From contig SOET01000030.1 in assembly GCA_021646465.1 (NCBI GenBank), positions 1-55,336 of the forward strand: DNA of 55,336 bases, in the 5' to 3' direction. Under the pieces are notes generated by a model, which searched no databases, was not told where the DNA came from, and saw only the letters and a list, made by a program, of their open reading frames with translations. Position 1 is the first letter of the stretch. The number at the start of each line of letters is the position of its first letter. The position numbers and the translations under genes were made by a program. This document shows, piece after piece, positions 16,554 through 25,342 of this stretch. Source of the DNA: Candidatus Kuenenia hertensis (GTDB lineage: Bacteria > Planctomycetota > Brocadiia > Brocadiales > Brocadiaceae).

Positions 16554-17012
16554 TTAATTAATTTTTACACGTCCCGTACGGGCAACGGTTAGAGATTTTT
16601 CTCCGTGTGGATTTTCCAAAGTTATGGTGACTTCCAAAAGCCCGTATAATAATCCATCCGGACTAAATATTGGATATTGTGATGGTACAGGATTAAAGAT
16701 TACGTCCAGATAGTTATTCTGTAAATCCTTTGTTATGATCGTTTCGTTTATATCAGCGGTTCCATTATTATTATCGTCATCTAAAATCTGATATTGGTGA
16801 TCGTTTAAAAAAATTATTTTATATCTGTTGTTTTGACTGACTGCTTGCATTCTTGCCCACATAAGATCTCCCATTACCTGCCTTGCTGCACTATTTATGT
16901 TGATTTGCGGTTTCATATTGTGATAGACGGGAATTGCTGTTCCTGCGACAATTCCCATAATAGACACAACAACAACCAGTTCTATGAGAGAAAATCCTTT
17001 TTGGTTTTGCAT
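16554..17012 (-). CDS. FimT/GspH-like prepilin, first set
   Basis: This 152-residue protein starts MQNQKGFSLIELVVVVSIMG, a clear type IV prepilin signal, and has the FimT/GspH segment QININSAARQVMGDLMWARM. It is a close paralogue of the protein at 13394-13840 over its whole length, including HQYQILDDDNNNGT and the C-terminal GEKSLTVARTGRVKIN. It opens the first minor-pseudopilin set. The 390 bases separating it from the secretin gene are filled with repeats, which may break the transcript. Confidence 0.88.
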   Translation of the reverse strand: MQNQKGFSLIELVVVVSIMGIVAGTAIPVYHNMKPQININSAARQVMGDLMWARMQAVSQNNRYKIIFLNDHQYQILDDDNNNGTADINETIITKDLQNNYLDVIFNPVPSQYPIFSPDGLLYGLLEVTITLENPHGEKSLTVARTGRVKIN

Positions 17013-17020
17013 AATATTTT

Positions 17021-17299
17021 TTGATTAATAGCGATATAACCAGACAAATCTGATTTTCGAATATTTACACACCCCTAAATCCCCTCTTGATAGAGAAGAC
17101 TTGCCCTCTCTCCCCTCTATCAAGAGGGGGCGGGGGGGGGTGTTTTATCAAATAAATCTGTTTTTTCAAAAGCCTAAATTTCGAAAATCAGATTTGTTTG
17201 ACTCTATATACATTCCTGCCCGTCGGCGGACAGGCCATGGCTAAATTGCCACGTATGAAACGTGGGGTTCAGGTCACAGACCTGAACCCGCCGCCGGGA
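17021..17299. repeat. Dispersed ~130-bp hairpin element (copy A), interrupted
   Basis: The element starts with GATTAATAGCGATATA (17023-17038) and resumes at CTATATACAT (17203 onward) with CATGGCTAAATTGCCACG and the hairpin GGGGTTCAGG/CCTGAACCC. Copies B (36638-36771, reverse orientation) and C (52043-52142) are continuous through this point, which shows that copy A is split by the insertion at 17044-17197. Confidence 0.75.
17044..17197. mobile_element. MITE-like insertion with 18-bp perfect terminal inverted repeats
   Basis: The terminal repeats are ACAAATCTGATTTTCGAA at 17044-17061 and its exact reverse complement at 17180-17197. The 154-bp unit carries an internal CCCCTCTTGATAGAG / CTCTATCAAGAGGGG inverted repeat and a poly-G tract, with no coding capacity. 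It interrupts a dispersed repeat whose uninterrupted form is seen twice elsewhere in the window. TATA occurs at both junctions and may be the target duplication. Confidence 0.65.
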
Positions 17300-17329
17300 A
17301 TGTACAGGAATTTCAATGTTGCCATAAAA

Positions 17330-17402
17330 TATCCGGCGGGTTTGGAAACCCGCCCTACAAATATATTATTCTATTACCTGTAGGTCGGGTTTCTTACCCG
17401 AC
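17330..17402. repeat. Two short palindromes abutting the secretin gene
   Basis: GGCGGGTTTGGAAACCCGCC (17335-17354) and GTCGGGTTTCTTACCCGAC (17384-17402) are dispersed hairpins. The second recurs at 29427-29493. They lie just beyond the secretin stop codon (17406) and could act as a terminator. Confidence 0.65.
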
Positions 17403-17405
17403 ATT

Positions 17406-20000
17406 TTACTGTTTTTTTGTGTTTAAAATTGGCGGTATATAGGATTTCTCGTTTGTTAGTCGAAGCAATTTTTCCTGTTCTTCTTTAATAATGATAGTTG
17501 GTTTTAGTAAGATAATAAGATTCGATTTATTACGGGTTTTCTGATCACGGGTGAATAGTTGTTTAATAACCGGTATTTTGGATAATACAGGAACGCCGCT
17601 CGTCGCGTCTTCATTGTTGAGAGAGCCTAATCCCCCAATCATGAGAGTCCCTTTGTCTGGTACGCATACGGTAACCGAAACCTGAGAAACATTTACCCTT
17701 GGAAGCTGAACTGTTTGTTCTGGCGGTATGTAAGTAGTGCCGTCTCCTCCTCCGACATTTACATCTTCTGATAATCCACTAAAAGTAAAAGATTCAATCT
17801 CTTCAATATCAAAGACTGAAGGGGTTACTTCCATGTAAACAAATTTCCTGTCGGCGCTCACGATAGGCCTTACGTCAAACGTGGAACCTTCCGGCACCGT
17901 GCCGATAACAGGTGTGACAATACCATCTTCAACGGTTGTACTTTGTATATAATTTCGGGTTTGCAGAACGGCAATGTTTCCGCGTTGTGTATTAGAAAGC
18001 GTTATTCGTGGTGAAGTAAGGACTTCCGAACCTTTACTTTCCTGCACCGCCTTTAAAAAACCTTTTATTCCGGAAGATCCAAATATGGCAAAACTGAGAT
18101 CCATGCCGCTGCCTAAATCTCCTATAATATCTGCCGCGCCGGTATCCAGGGAAATCTTATCACTAAAAAAACTGTCGATATTGGTTCCGATATCCTCCAA
18201 AAATTCATCCGATACCGTAATAAACCGTGCTTCAATGTTTACTTGCAAATTCTGAGCGGTTCTGAGTGACGCCAGTATATCCTCTATCTGCTTGTGAATG
18301 AATTTTGTATTTACTACAACCAGATCTCCAGGCTGTCCCATACGTGCAGTAATACTTCCCTCTCCCAACCCGCTTGTTCTAACAGTTCTTTGTTCTGTCG
18401 TATCGGAGGTTCCTATGATTCCGACATTCGTTGACCAGGAGGACGGTTCGATTGTGGTAACAATCATTTCTATTAGATCCAAAACCCGTTCAGAAGGGTC
18501 TCTCACTTTAACAGGTTCACCTTTTGTTACACTTAATTGACTGGATGTCGCCGCAGTGATGTCAAATTCAAGAGGTTCCTTATCGTCAAGGTTGATTAAT
18601 ATATCCCTCACATCATAAACCCTCAGTTCCATTTTTTCTTTGTATATGTGCAATATATCTCCCTCAACGAGATACTCGTATCCTTTCGGAAGCAAATAGG
18701 TGAACGCAGTCCTTACGGATACTTCGTCCAGTTTTAATGTGATGGGAACGTTTCCCGCGTTTGCATCAAGCACCATATTTATGTTTGTTTTTTCTCTGAT
18801 AAAGGCAATAACATCCTGTAAAGAAGCATCAATAAATTCAAAAGAAATAATGGTATTTAAGGCGTCTTCGATTTTTTGAGAAAATTGTATCTCTGTAGGA
18901 TTTGGAATCGTTCTTAAGAATTCAGTCCTGGTTTTGTTTTCCTTTACGGCTTCGGATAATTCCGGGAGTTTACGGTTTGCAATATCGTCCCACTGTTTTT
19001 GATCGGGAAAGCGAACAATATCCTGGTATGGAATAGACGCTTCCTTGAGATACTCTTTGTTTCGCAGTTTTTCCTGAGAATGAATTGTTTTAAGATTTTC
19101 ATAATTCCATTTGTGTTTTGTTTCATTCACTTTTTCTTTAAGGTATAACGCTTCTTCGTTATGCGGTTCTATTTCTTCGAGTTTCTGTTCCAAACTCTTT
19201 CTATTTTCTATTGAACTAAAAGTTTGTTGTTTCTCTTCAGCAACCTTATCGCTTGAAAGTGTATCAGATATTTCCAGGGATTCTTCATAGGGCATCTGCA
19301 ATAATTCTTTATTTCTTACAACAGTATCCAAATGTTGAAGGGGAATTGCCTCTTCTTGTTTGCTTAATGATTCCGGTGAGTTGTCTGTTTCGTCAGCAAC
19401 CTTAATAGGCTCATTTTCTGTGTTATTGGGGGCGCTTAGGTCTATTATTTCTATTTCTTCATTCTTTGTGCCTGAAGCATCGTTGTTTTCCTGAACCACC
19501 ACAGACGCTTCTTTTGCTGCCTCCTGTTTGTGTTTTATTTCATGTATTTTTTCTTTAAAATACAAAGCCTTTTTATTGCCGGGTTCTATTGTAAGCGCTT
19601 GTTCCAATATTTCTATGGCATCATCATACCGGTCATTTTCTGCTGCGGTACGTGCATTTTTTATTAATGTTGATATATCATTTGATTTTGCAGGGTCTGA
19701 TGCTACACCTTCTGTTGTGCTTGGTAAGACCGTATTTTCCTCAAGAAGTGAAACCGCTTCATTTTTAAGTAGTTGCGCTTCAGTGTTGGCTGGTTCTAAT
19801 AAAATAGCAAGTGTTAATTCATTAATAGCCTTTTGATAATCAGCCGATTCCAGGTATTTTTTTGCAGATTTAAGATAGTAATTGTCTGTGAGAGATGTGT
19901 TATCTTCAGTAATATCTTTATCCTGAGACCATGTTTGCTGTGTTTCGAAGGACACAAAAAGTAAAAGAACAAAAGTAGTATAAACAAAGACACTTTTCAT
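17406..20000 (-). CDS. PilQ/GspD-like secretin with N-terminal TPRs
   Basis: The 864-residue product has a signal peptide, TPR-like repeats at about 40-160 (YLESADYQKAINELTLAILLEPAN, YDDAIEILEQALTIEPGN) and a long charged linker. A secretin short domain follows (SLQDVIAFIREKTNINMVLD). The secretin module itself has VYDVRDILINL, GDLVVVNTKFIHKQIEDIL and VNIEARFITVSDEFLEDIG, and ends with the typical GVPVLSKIPVIKQLFTRDQ and LIILLKPTII. Secretins form the outer-membrane channel for type IV pili or type II secretion. The length and added TPRs exceed classical PilQ. It follows the PilM-N/O/P-like genes as in pilM-Q operons. No AMIN domain is apparent, so PilQ versus GspD remains open. Confidence 0.9.
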   Translation of the reverse strand: MKSVFVYTTFVLLLFVSFETQQTWSQDKDITEDNTSLTDNYYLKSAKKYLESADYQKAINELTLAILLEPANTEAQLLKNEAVSLLEENTVLPSTTEGVASDPAKSNDISTLIKNARTAAENDRYDDAIEILEQALTIEPGNKKALYFKEKIHEIKHKQEAAKEASVVVQENNDASGTKNEEIEIIDLSAPNNTENEPIKVADETDNSPESLSKQEEAIPLQHLDTVVRNKELLQMPYEESLEISDTLSSDKVAEEKQQTFSSIENRKSLEQKLEEIEPHNEEALYLKEKVNETKHKWNYENLKTIHSQEKLRNKEYLKEASIPYQDIVRFPDQKQWDDIANRKLPELSEAVKENKTRTEFLRTIPNPTEIQFSQKIEDALNTIISFEFIDASLQDVIAFIREKTNINMVLDANAGNVPITLKLDEVSVRTAFTYLLPKGYEYLVEGDILHIYKEKMELRVYDVRDILINLDDKEPLEFDITAATSSQLSVTKGEPVKVRDPSERVLDLIEMIVTTIEPSSWSTNVGIIGTSDTTEQRTVRTSGLGEGSITARMGQPGDLVVVNTKFIHKQIEDILASLRTAQNLQVNIEARFITVSDEFLEDIGTNIDSFFSDKISLDTGAADIIGDLGSGMDLSFAIFGSSGIKGFLKAVQESKGSEVLTSPRITLSNTQRGNIAVLQTRNYIQSTTVEDGIVTPVIGTVPEGSTFDVRPIVSADRKFVYMEVTPSVFDIEEIESFTFSGLSEDVNVGGGDGTTYIPPEQTVQLPRVNVSQVSVTVCVPDKGTLMIGGLGSLNNEDATSGVPVLSKIPVIKQLFTRDQKTRNKSNLIILLKPTIIIKEEQEKLLRLTNEKSYIPPILNTKKQ

Positions 20001-20023
20001 GTGGTTTCTCTCCTTTAATAATT

Positions 20024-20821
20024 TTAATTGCCGGTCATTGTATTTTCAGAAGAAACGATTGACACCGTTTCCGTCCCTAAATTTACCAATTCTCCTGCCC
20101 AAAGGCTGTGTGACTCCCCGTCCCTGTTTTTGAATAAAATTTTGGATGATGTAATCATATGTGGTTCTTCCAGGATGGTTGATCCTATAAATTCTCCTTT
20201 TTCATTTCTTTGAAGAATGCGTTTTTTTATGATAATTGGTTTTTGAGCGGATGGGATAATTTCCATAAGTTTGCATCGTGTATCAAAATTTATCGTTTCT
20301 TTTCCTACTATTTTCTTTGTACCGATAGGCATTCCTTTTGAAACAGCAAAGCTGTTTTCTCTCCAAACATCCTGATATAACTTTCTTACCTGAATCAAGG
20401 CAAGGTCTCCTGTACCGCCTTTATAAATGAATTCCGTATCGCCTTTTTCTGTCACCGTCAGGCGGGATGCATCCCGATATTGTCTCTTTTTTAACAAATC
20501 TTTGATGTTTATATTTTCCCGGCTATCTTTTATTGAGGTATTAAAAACAAACGCCCGCTGCAATACATTTGGCTCAGGAGGTTGCGTAAAGCGCAATTCC
20601 ATTTGTTGCGCGTTTGCCAGTGATATTTCACCTTCAGATGGTTTGCTTGTTAAGAGTTTTCTTTCAATTACATTGGAAGACGAATCCAGCGATGATACAA
20701 TTTTGAGTGTTTTTGAATTCAACAGAATAAATGTGTGAAACATCGTGTAAAAGAAACAACACACCATAACGCCTAAAATAAATTTTCCGCTATGCTTAAT
20801 TAGTAGAGTATTTATATCCAT
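20024..20821 (-). CDS. Membrane-anchored pilus protein in the PilP position
   Basis: From ATG 20821 (MDINTLLIKHSGKF) the product is 265 residues, with one N-terminal membrane helix at about 12-32 and a periplasmic remainder. Its C-terminal region contains a short beta-rich stretch (KLMEIIPSAQKPIIIKKRI, GSTILEEPHMITSSKILF). A TTG at 20860 would add 13 residues and overlap the upstream gene. I recognise no domain by sequence. Its position between the PilO-like gene and the secretin gene, and its single-helix topology, match PilP or GspC proteins, which link the inner-membrane ring to the secretin. That role is inferred from context. Confidence 0.7.
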   Translation of the reverse strand: MDINTLLIKHSGKFILGVMVCCFFYTMFHTFILLNSKTLKIVSSLDSSSNVIERKLLTSKPSEGEISLANAQQMELRFTQPPEPNVLQRAFVFNTSIKDSRENINIKDLLKKRQYRDASRLTVTEKGDTEFIYKGGTGDLALIQVRKLYQDVWRENSFAVSKGMPIGTKKIVGKETINFDTRCKLMEIIPSAQKPIIIKKRILQRNEKGEFIGSTILEEPHMITSSKILFKNRDGESHSLWAGELVNLGTETVSIVSSENTMTGN

Positions 20822-20843
20822 TGGGTAAACGAGTATTCGCTCT

Positions 20844-21749
20844 TTAAGTTTTAAAGTCAATCACATATGCATCAATAAGAATGTTGATTACCGGCATTGC
20901 CATGAAAGCATCTTGATTCTTAAAGCTACTGCCCAAGGTTTTTCCGGAATTCATGTGGGATGTTTTTTTGGTAGTGCTTTCAATGTTTATATTTTCAATC
21001 ACAAAAGGAATGCCGGATTTAAGAAGTTCATTCAGTAAGAATTGCACACGTTCCGCTTCAAGCTCTAATGAAATTGTTAAAGGGATAGTGGAATAAAGAG
21101 ATTCGTAACGGGTATCGATGTTGTTAGGAACAGTTTTGAAAGATATTTTTTCAAGTTTTGTTACCCCCGTATTTTTAAGAAGTATATTAACAAGCGCATC
21201 GAGTATCCAAAATCTTTTTTGTTCAGGGATAATTTCTTCCCACGCAGGGATATTGGCTGCCCAATCATAAAATGGCAAAGCAGATTCGTGAAATTCGATG
21301 TTACTCTTTTCCAATTTTGTTAATAACAAGGAACCTCTTTTTAAATATTCCTGTTTCCATAAAGCTTCGTCCTCAATTTTCACTACACCCTTTTCCGGGA
21401 TGTTATTTGAAAAGGTCATTTCCAGTTGATTATCCATACGATTTATCAGGGAACGACATTTTTCAATTTCTTCATTATATATGTTCGCTTCCTGCTCTTT
21501 GGCGGATATCCATTTATTATTATAAGTAGTTTTTGCCAGGGCATATCGTTCCAGCATGGAAGATAAATTTCCCAGATCGTTGTGAATAGTGGTATGTTGT
21601 TTTAAAAGAGAATAGTTAACTGTAAAAAAAACAATTATCATCACAAGAAAAATGACGCCTGTAATTATCCAAAAACGATATATGGATAAAAAAAAGGGGG
21701 GATTCTGTTTCTTCTCTTCTGGCAGATTATTATTTAAACCGGCATCCAT
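20844..21749 (-). CDS. PilO/GspM-like inner-membrane assembly protein
   Basis: The 301-residue product has a short cytoplasmic N terminus, one membrane helix (FWIITGVIFLVMIIVFFTVNYSLL, about 27-50), a coiled-coil-like region to about 110 and a C-terminal alpha/beta domain. The segment IPLTISLELEAERVQFLLNELLKSGIPFVIENINIES resembles the ferredoxin-like fold of PilO/GspM, in which KLLxxLexxxxfi-type helices are followed by a strand. It sits between the PilM-PilN gene and the PilP-position gene, the standard order. The start lies 23 bases after the upstream stop. Confidence 0.78.
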   Translation of the reverse strand: MDAGLNNNLPEEKKQNPPFFLSIYRFWIITGVIFLVMIIVFFTVNYSLLKQHTTIHNDLGNLSSMLERYALAKTTYNNKWISAKEQEANIYNEEIEKCRSLINRMDNQLEMTFSNNIPEKGVVKIEDEALWKQEYLKRGSLLLTKLEKSNIEFHESALPFYDWAANIPAWEEIIPEQKRFWILDALVNILLKNTGVTKLEKISFKTVPNNIDTRYESLYSTIPLTISLELEAERVQFLLNELLKSGIPFVIENINIESTTKKTSHMNSGKTLGSSFKNQDAFMAMPVINILIDAYVIDFKT

Positions 21750-21772
21750 AAAATTTTCTTTCTGTTAAATTT

Positions 21773-23500
21773 TTAAATACCATTGGAAATATTTTTTTCT
21801 TCCTGTAAATCTATTTTTTCCGATTCGGCAATAATTTCTTCCTGTGATTTTACAATCCACCTTATCTCAAAACTGATGCACTCTGTTGTGTCTGCTTCGG
21901 AATATACCTGGCGGCATGAGTTGGGGACAAGTTCAACATTTTTAAAAGCGGCAACTTTTTGCCCAAAAAGTGTTAACTCTTTAATTGGCTGTAAAACATT
22001 TTCTTCAATAAAACGTATCCCTGGTTCTCTGCTTTCTCCTTTTATGCCTATAAACAAACATTTTTTTGCAGTGTTGTCGTCCTTTTGGTTTTTTTTCGCT
22101 TTGCCTTCATTGATATTTAATGTATCAGGGTCTATCCAGGAAGACTGTAAAGAGTTTATGGATACATTGCCGGGAATACTTTCCAGCAGTTTTTCTATTG
22201 CTTCAATCCAAAAAAATCTTGAAGAGTCTATAGAAGAAATAAGTTCCAGTTCCGATTTCTTTTCATTAAAGGTTTTTTCCGTTTTTTTATATGTGCTTTC
22301 AAGATTTTTTACATTTTGCAATATTGCCTGATGATAATTGTGTGCGTTATTAAGTTTGGAAATATGAAAACGCAGCCCAAAATATTGGGCAACGATTAAC
22401 AGTGCAAAACATCCAAGACCTGCAATTGCATAAGGTTTTATTTTTGATACTTGTGCAGCTCGTACTAGCTCTTTTGGCAATAAATTTACCGCTGTTTTTC
22501 CCAGCCCCACCCCTTGAAGAGCAAGCCCCAATGCAACGCTTAACGAAACACAATTGCCGGAGAAAAAGGCGTGATCAATGTTGCCGGAAATTCTTATATT
22601 GTTTAGTGTATTTAGTACTTCTACTTTATAGGCAAAATTGTCCTTAATGGTGTTTTGCATCAATGGATCATTGAATTTATTCCCGATGAGTAAAAGTTTC
22701 TCGAAATGAACCGTGTCTGTATCTTTACTTAAAGATTTATAATATTCCATAGACCGTTGTATTTCTTTTACGAAATCTGCATTTACCTCACGCAATGGGA
22801 TGGTTCTCAGCCAAAAGTGGGAGTGATCTATAATAATCAGGTCGGTGTTTTCTTCCTCTATATGAACAATGATGGTTGGCCCTTCCACCTGCTGATCGAA
22901 AAGAACTAAATTATATATTGCTAAAGGTGAGGTCAGTAAGGCGGTTAGGTTAAATTCCCGGAAAGAGATATTGTTTATAATAGAGTGAAGTGTTTCCCGT
23001 TTTGATGCAAAAAATCCAATTTCAATACCTTCTTCACTTGGCACCCGTCCTGATAACTGATGATAATCCCACACAACGTCTTTAAGTTCGAACGGTATCT
23101 GTTGTTGCGCTTCATAGTTAACGAGATTTCTTAATTGCCTTTTGTTAACAGGTGGAATAGTGCTGAATCTTGACATAGCTAATTGTCCGGGGACGGACGC
23201 CACAATATCAATCTTTTTATTGAAAGCATGTTTTGACAGAAAAGTTTGAATTGTATTGCGGACGTGGTGAGATTCCAGCAGTTTTGTACTTGATAGCGGA
23301 GCGGGGTATTCAATAATATCAACGTCGTCAACTATTACATCGTTATTTTTTCTGGTAATTTTTACTGCTTTTAATGCATTATCGCCAATATCCAAACCCC
23401 ATACTGTTTTTATATTGCGTTGTTGAAAGACAGACGGCCTTCTTTGTGAAACAGGTTTGCGGGTACCGGGATTTTTTCGTAGTTTTGGAAAGTTTATCAT
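21773..23500 (-). CDS. PilM-PilN fusion, type IV pilus inner-membrane platform
   Basis: I take ATG 23500 (MINFPKLRKN), which follows CAGGGA; the longer frame to 23545 lacks a binding site. The 575-residue protein has a PilM-type actin-like domain (VWGLDIGDNALKAVKI, IVASVPGQLAMSRF, QLRNLVNYEAQQQIPF, VVWDYHQLSG) over about 350 residues. A membrane helix (AIAGLGCFALLIVAQYFGL) and a coiled-coil plus C-terminal domain follow, corresponding to PilN. In most pilus systems these are two proteins that bind each other, so here they are joined in one chain. No separate PilN gene is seen before the PilO-like gene. Confidence 0.87.
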   Translation of the reverse strand: MINFPKLRKNPGTRKPVSQRRPSVFQQRNIKTVWGLDIGDNALKAVKITRKNNDVIVDDVDIIEYPAPLSSTKLLESHHVRNTIQTFLSKHAFNKKIDIVASVPGQLAMSRFSTIPPVNKRQLRNLVNYEAQQQIPFELKDVVWDYHQLSGRVPSEEGIEIGFFASKRETLHSIINNISFREFNLTALLTSPLAIYNLVLFDQQVEGPTIIVHIEEENTDLIIIDHSHFWLRTIPLREVNADFVKEIQRSMEYYKSLSKDTDTVHFEKLLLIGNKFNDPLMQNTIKDNFAYKVEVLNTLNNIRISGNIDHAFFSGNCVSLSVALGLALQGVGLGKTAVNLLPKELVRAAQVSKIKPYAIAGLGCFALLIVAQYFGLRFHISKLNNAHNYHQAILQNVKNLESTYKKTEKTFNEKKSELELISSIDSSRFFWIEAIEKLLESIPGNVSINSLQSSWIDPDTLNINEGKAKKNQKDDNTAKKCLFIGIKGESREPGIRFIEENVLQPIKELTLFGQKVAAFKNVELVPNSCRQVYSEADTTECISFEIRWIVKSQEEIIAESEKIDLQEEKNISNGI

Positions 23501-23545
23501 ATTTATTTTTTTCCCTGCGGGATCACATTTGAAACGTAATGTCAT

Positions 23546-23740
23546 TAAGTTGAGCTACCAGCCGCAAAAGCCACCCTTAGCAAGGGGGATTCAGGGGGTT
23601 GTTTCTATAAAATAATTCTTACTTTAATGACATTGGTTTGCAACGCAATCCCATATTTTATATTTTTCAACGCATTATTACCGATAAGACGTTTTATGTA
23701 CTATCCAAATCGGGGTTCAGGTTACAAACCTGAACCCACC
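23546..23740. repeat. Repeat cluster between pilM-N and miaA
   Basis: A CCCTTAGCAAGGGGGATTCA-type repeat (about 23575-23600) is followed by a hairpin at 23714-23738 (GGGTTCAG...CTGAACCC). The hairpin belongs to the same family as the ends of the ~130-bp dispersed element and overlaps the 3' end of miaA. Confidence 0.65.
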
Positions 23741-24661
23741 AGCAACAAAATAATCCAGGATATTTTCTATTACATCCTTATCATCAAATGAGTCGGGGGC
23801 AATCCAATGAATATCAGTAAAACTTCTAAACCATGTCATTTGCCTTTTTGCAAAACGGCGTGTACCTTGTTTGATTGCACTGATTGCCTCCGAAAGTGAA
23901 TGATTTCCATCAAGGTAATCAATCACTTCTTTATATCCCAGCGCCTGAGAGGCTTGCTTGCTTAACCCCAATGGATTATTAATTAAAGTTTGTACTTCAT
24001 CAACAAGTCCTCGCAAAAACATACTATCCACACGCGATTCTATTCGTTTATACAATTCATTCCGATCATGAGCAATTGCAACCACAATGCAGTTGTACTT
24101 TGGATTTTTACTTCCAAACTGGGTTTGATAAGAAGAAATAGTTGTTCCCGTCTGTTTAAAAACTTCAAGCGCCCGGATTATTCTTCTTTGATCATGAGAA
24201 TGTAATCTGTGGGCAGTTTTCGGATCAATTGCTTCAAGCATATTGTATAAATAATCCGTTCCTTGTTCTTTTGCGATTGTTTTCAATTGGTTTCTATATT
24301 CCCAGTTTGCAGGAGGACCGTTAAATAACCCTTCCATAATGGCTTTCAGATAAAGTGCTGTACCTCCCACTACAATGAAGGGTTTTTCCTGTGCATAAAG
24401 ACTATTTGTGACTTCTTCAAAATCTTTTATATAATTTCCTACGCTGTATTCTTCCCAGGGATCTCTGATGTCTATCAGGTAGTGAGGAATTTTTTTTCTT
24501 ATTTCGGCAGAGGGTTTTTCCGTCCCGATATCCATGCCGCGATAAATCAACATAGAGTCTGCGGAAACTATTACAGCCCCGGTTTGCTCCGCTATCTTTA
24601 TGGCAATTTCCGATTTTCCACTTGCCGTAGGGCCGGTAAGGATACAAATTGTATGAGACAT
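23717..24661 (-). CDS. miaA: tRNA dimethylallyltransferase MiaA
   Basis: The ATG at 24661 gives MSHTICILTGPTASGKSE with the P-loop at the N terminus; a longer frame to 24724 would bury it. Family motifs are clear: DSMLIYRGMDIGTEKP, PHYLIDIRDPWEEYSV, VGGTALYLKAIMEGLF, HDQRRIIRALEV and ALGYKEVIDYL. The enzyme adds a dimethylallyl group to A37 of tRNAs that read UNN codons. The length of 314 residues is normal. The last residues (GFRFVT) and the stop codon come from a dispersed hairpin repeat, so the native C terminus has probably been replaced. The gene lies in line with the pilus genes, a housekeeping function within that locus. Confidence 0.95.
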   Translation of the reverse strand: MSHTICILTGPTASGKSEIAIKIAEQTGAVIVSADSMLIYRGMDIGTEKPSAEIRKKIPHYLIDIRDPWEEYSVGNYIKDFEEVTNSLYAQEKPFIVVGGTALYLKAIMEGLFNGPPANWEYRNQLKTIAKEQGTDYLYNMLEAIDPKTAHRLHSHDQRRIIRALEVFKQTGTTISSYQTQFGSKNPKYNCIVVAIAHDRNELYKRIESRVDSMFLRGLVDEVQTLINNPLGLSKQASQALGYKEVIDYLDGNHSLSEAISAIKQGTRRFAKRQMTWFRSFTDIHWIAPDSFDDKDVIENILDYFVAGGFRFVT

Positions 24662-24773
24662 AAAACACTCTCTATTATCGAAAATCAAGGATTTTTTCAA
24701 TTTTTTAAGATTTATCGTAACCATATTTTACAAACTGATTTATAATAAGCAAGCAACTATAGCAAGAAATAAT

Positions 24774-25328
24774 CTAAAATTTTGTACCTTTCGTAATTTT
24801 TGTATTGTTTGACACTTTATTCTCCCTGTTTTCGTTATTATTTTTTCTCATTTTACTCAAAAAACTGTTTGATGTAATTGATGCTATATTTTGCATCCCA
24901 TTTCCGATTGCAGTCGCTACTTTTGAGGTGTAAATCACTTCGCATGCCGGTTTATTGCATAAACTGAGGATACCGAAGATGATTGCGCCGCAGAAGATCG
25001 TTCCTTTCACTAATCCAAGTACCGCACCGAATAAATTATACCAACTGCCGATTTTCAGGTTGTCGATCATATTTTTGGGAAAATCAGCAATAATCGTGGT
25101 AATAAGTGCTACAAGAGCAAATATGATGAAATAGCTCAATATATTATTCAATGAGACAGAAAAAACATTTTTGAAAATGTTACTTATGATCGCGTTGTAA
25201 AAAAGCGCCGCACAAAAAGAAATAAACAAACTGCTGATTCTGAGAAACTGGCATATAGGCCCGTCAATAAAGCCAAAAATTATTGAAATACATAGGACTA
25301 CAAATATTGTTATATCTATCCAATTCAT
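24774..25328 (-). CDS. cvpA: CvpA family membrane protein
   Basis: Starting at ATG 25328 with AAAGGAT upstream, the 184-residue product (MNWIDITIFVVLCISIIFGF) has four membrane segments. The pattern matches CvpA/colicin V production proteins: an N-terminal NWIDI-type helix, then a conserved LFGAVLGLVKGTIFCGAIIFGIL stretch. The C-terminal 40 residues are polar and Asn/Lys-rich. CvpA proteins are linked to envelope homeostasis, but their molecular activity is not settled. The gene begins 14 bases after the TPR gene. Confidence 0.8.
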   Translation of the reverse strand: MNWIDITIFVVLCISIIFGFIDGPICQFLRISSLFISFCAALFYNAIISNIFKNVFSVSLNNILSYFIIFALVALITTIIADFPKNMIDNLKIGSWYNLFGAVLGLVKGTIFCGAIIFGILSLCNKPACEVIYTSKVATAIGNGMQNIASITSNSFLSKMRKNNNENRENKVSNNTKITKGTKF

Positions 25329-25342
25329 TTTTATGTATCCTT

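Noticed and set aside
17132-17145. Poly-G tract as a possible phase-variable switch
   Set aside because: It lies inside a non-coding MITE-like element, not in a gene or between clear promoter elements, so no switching role can be argued.
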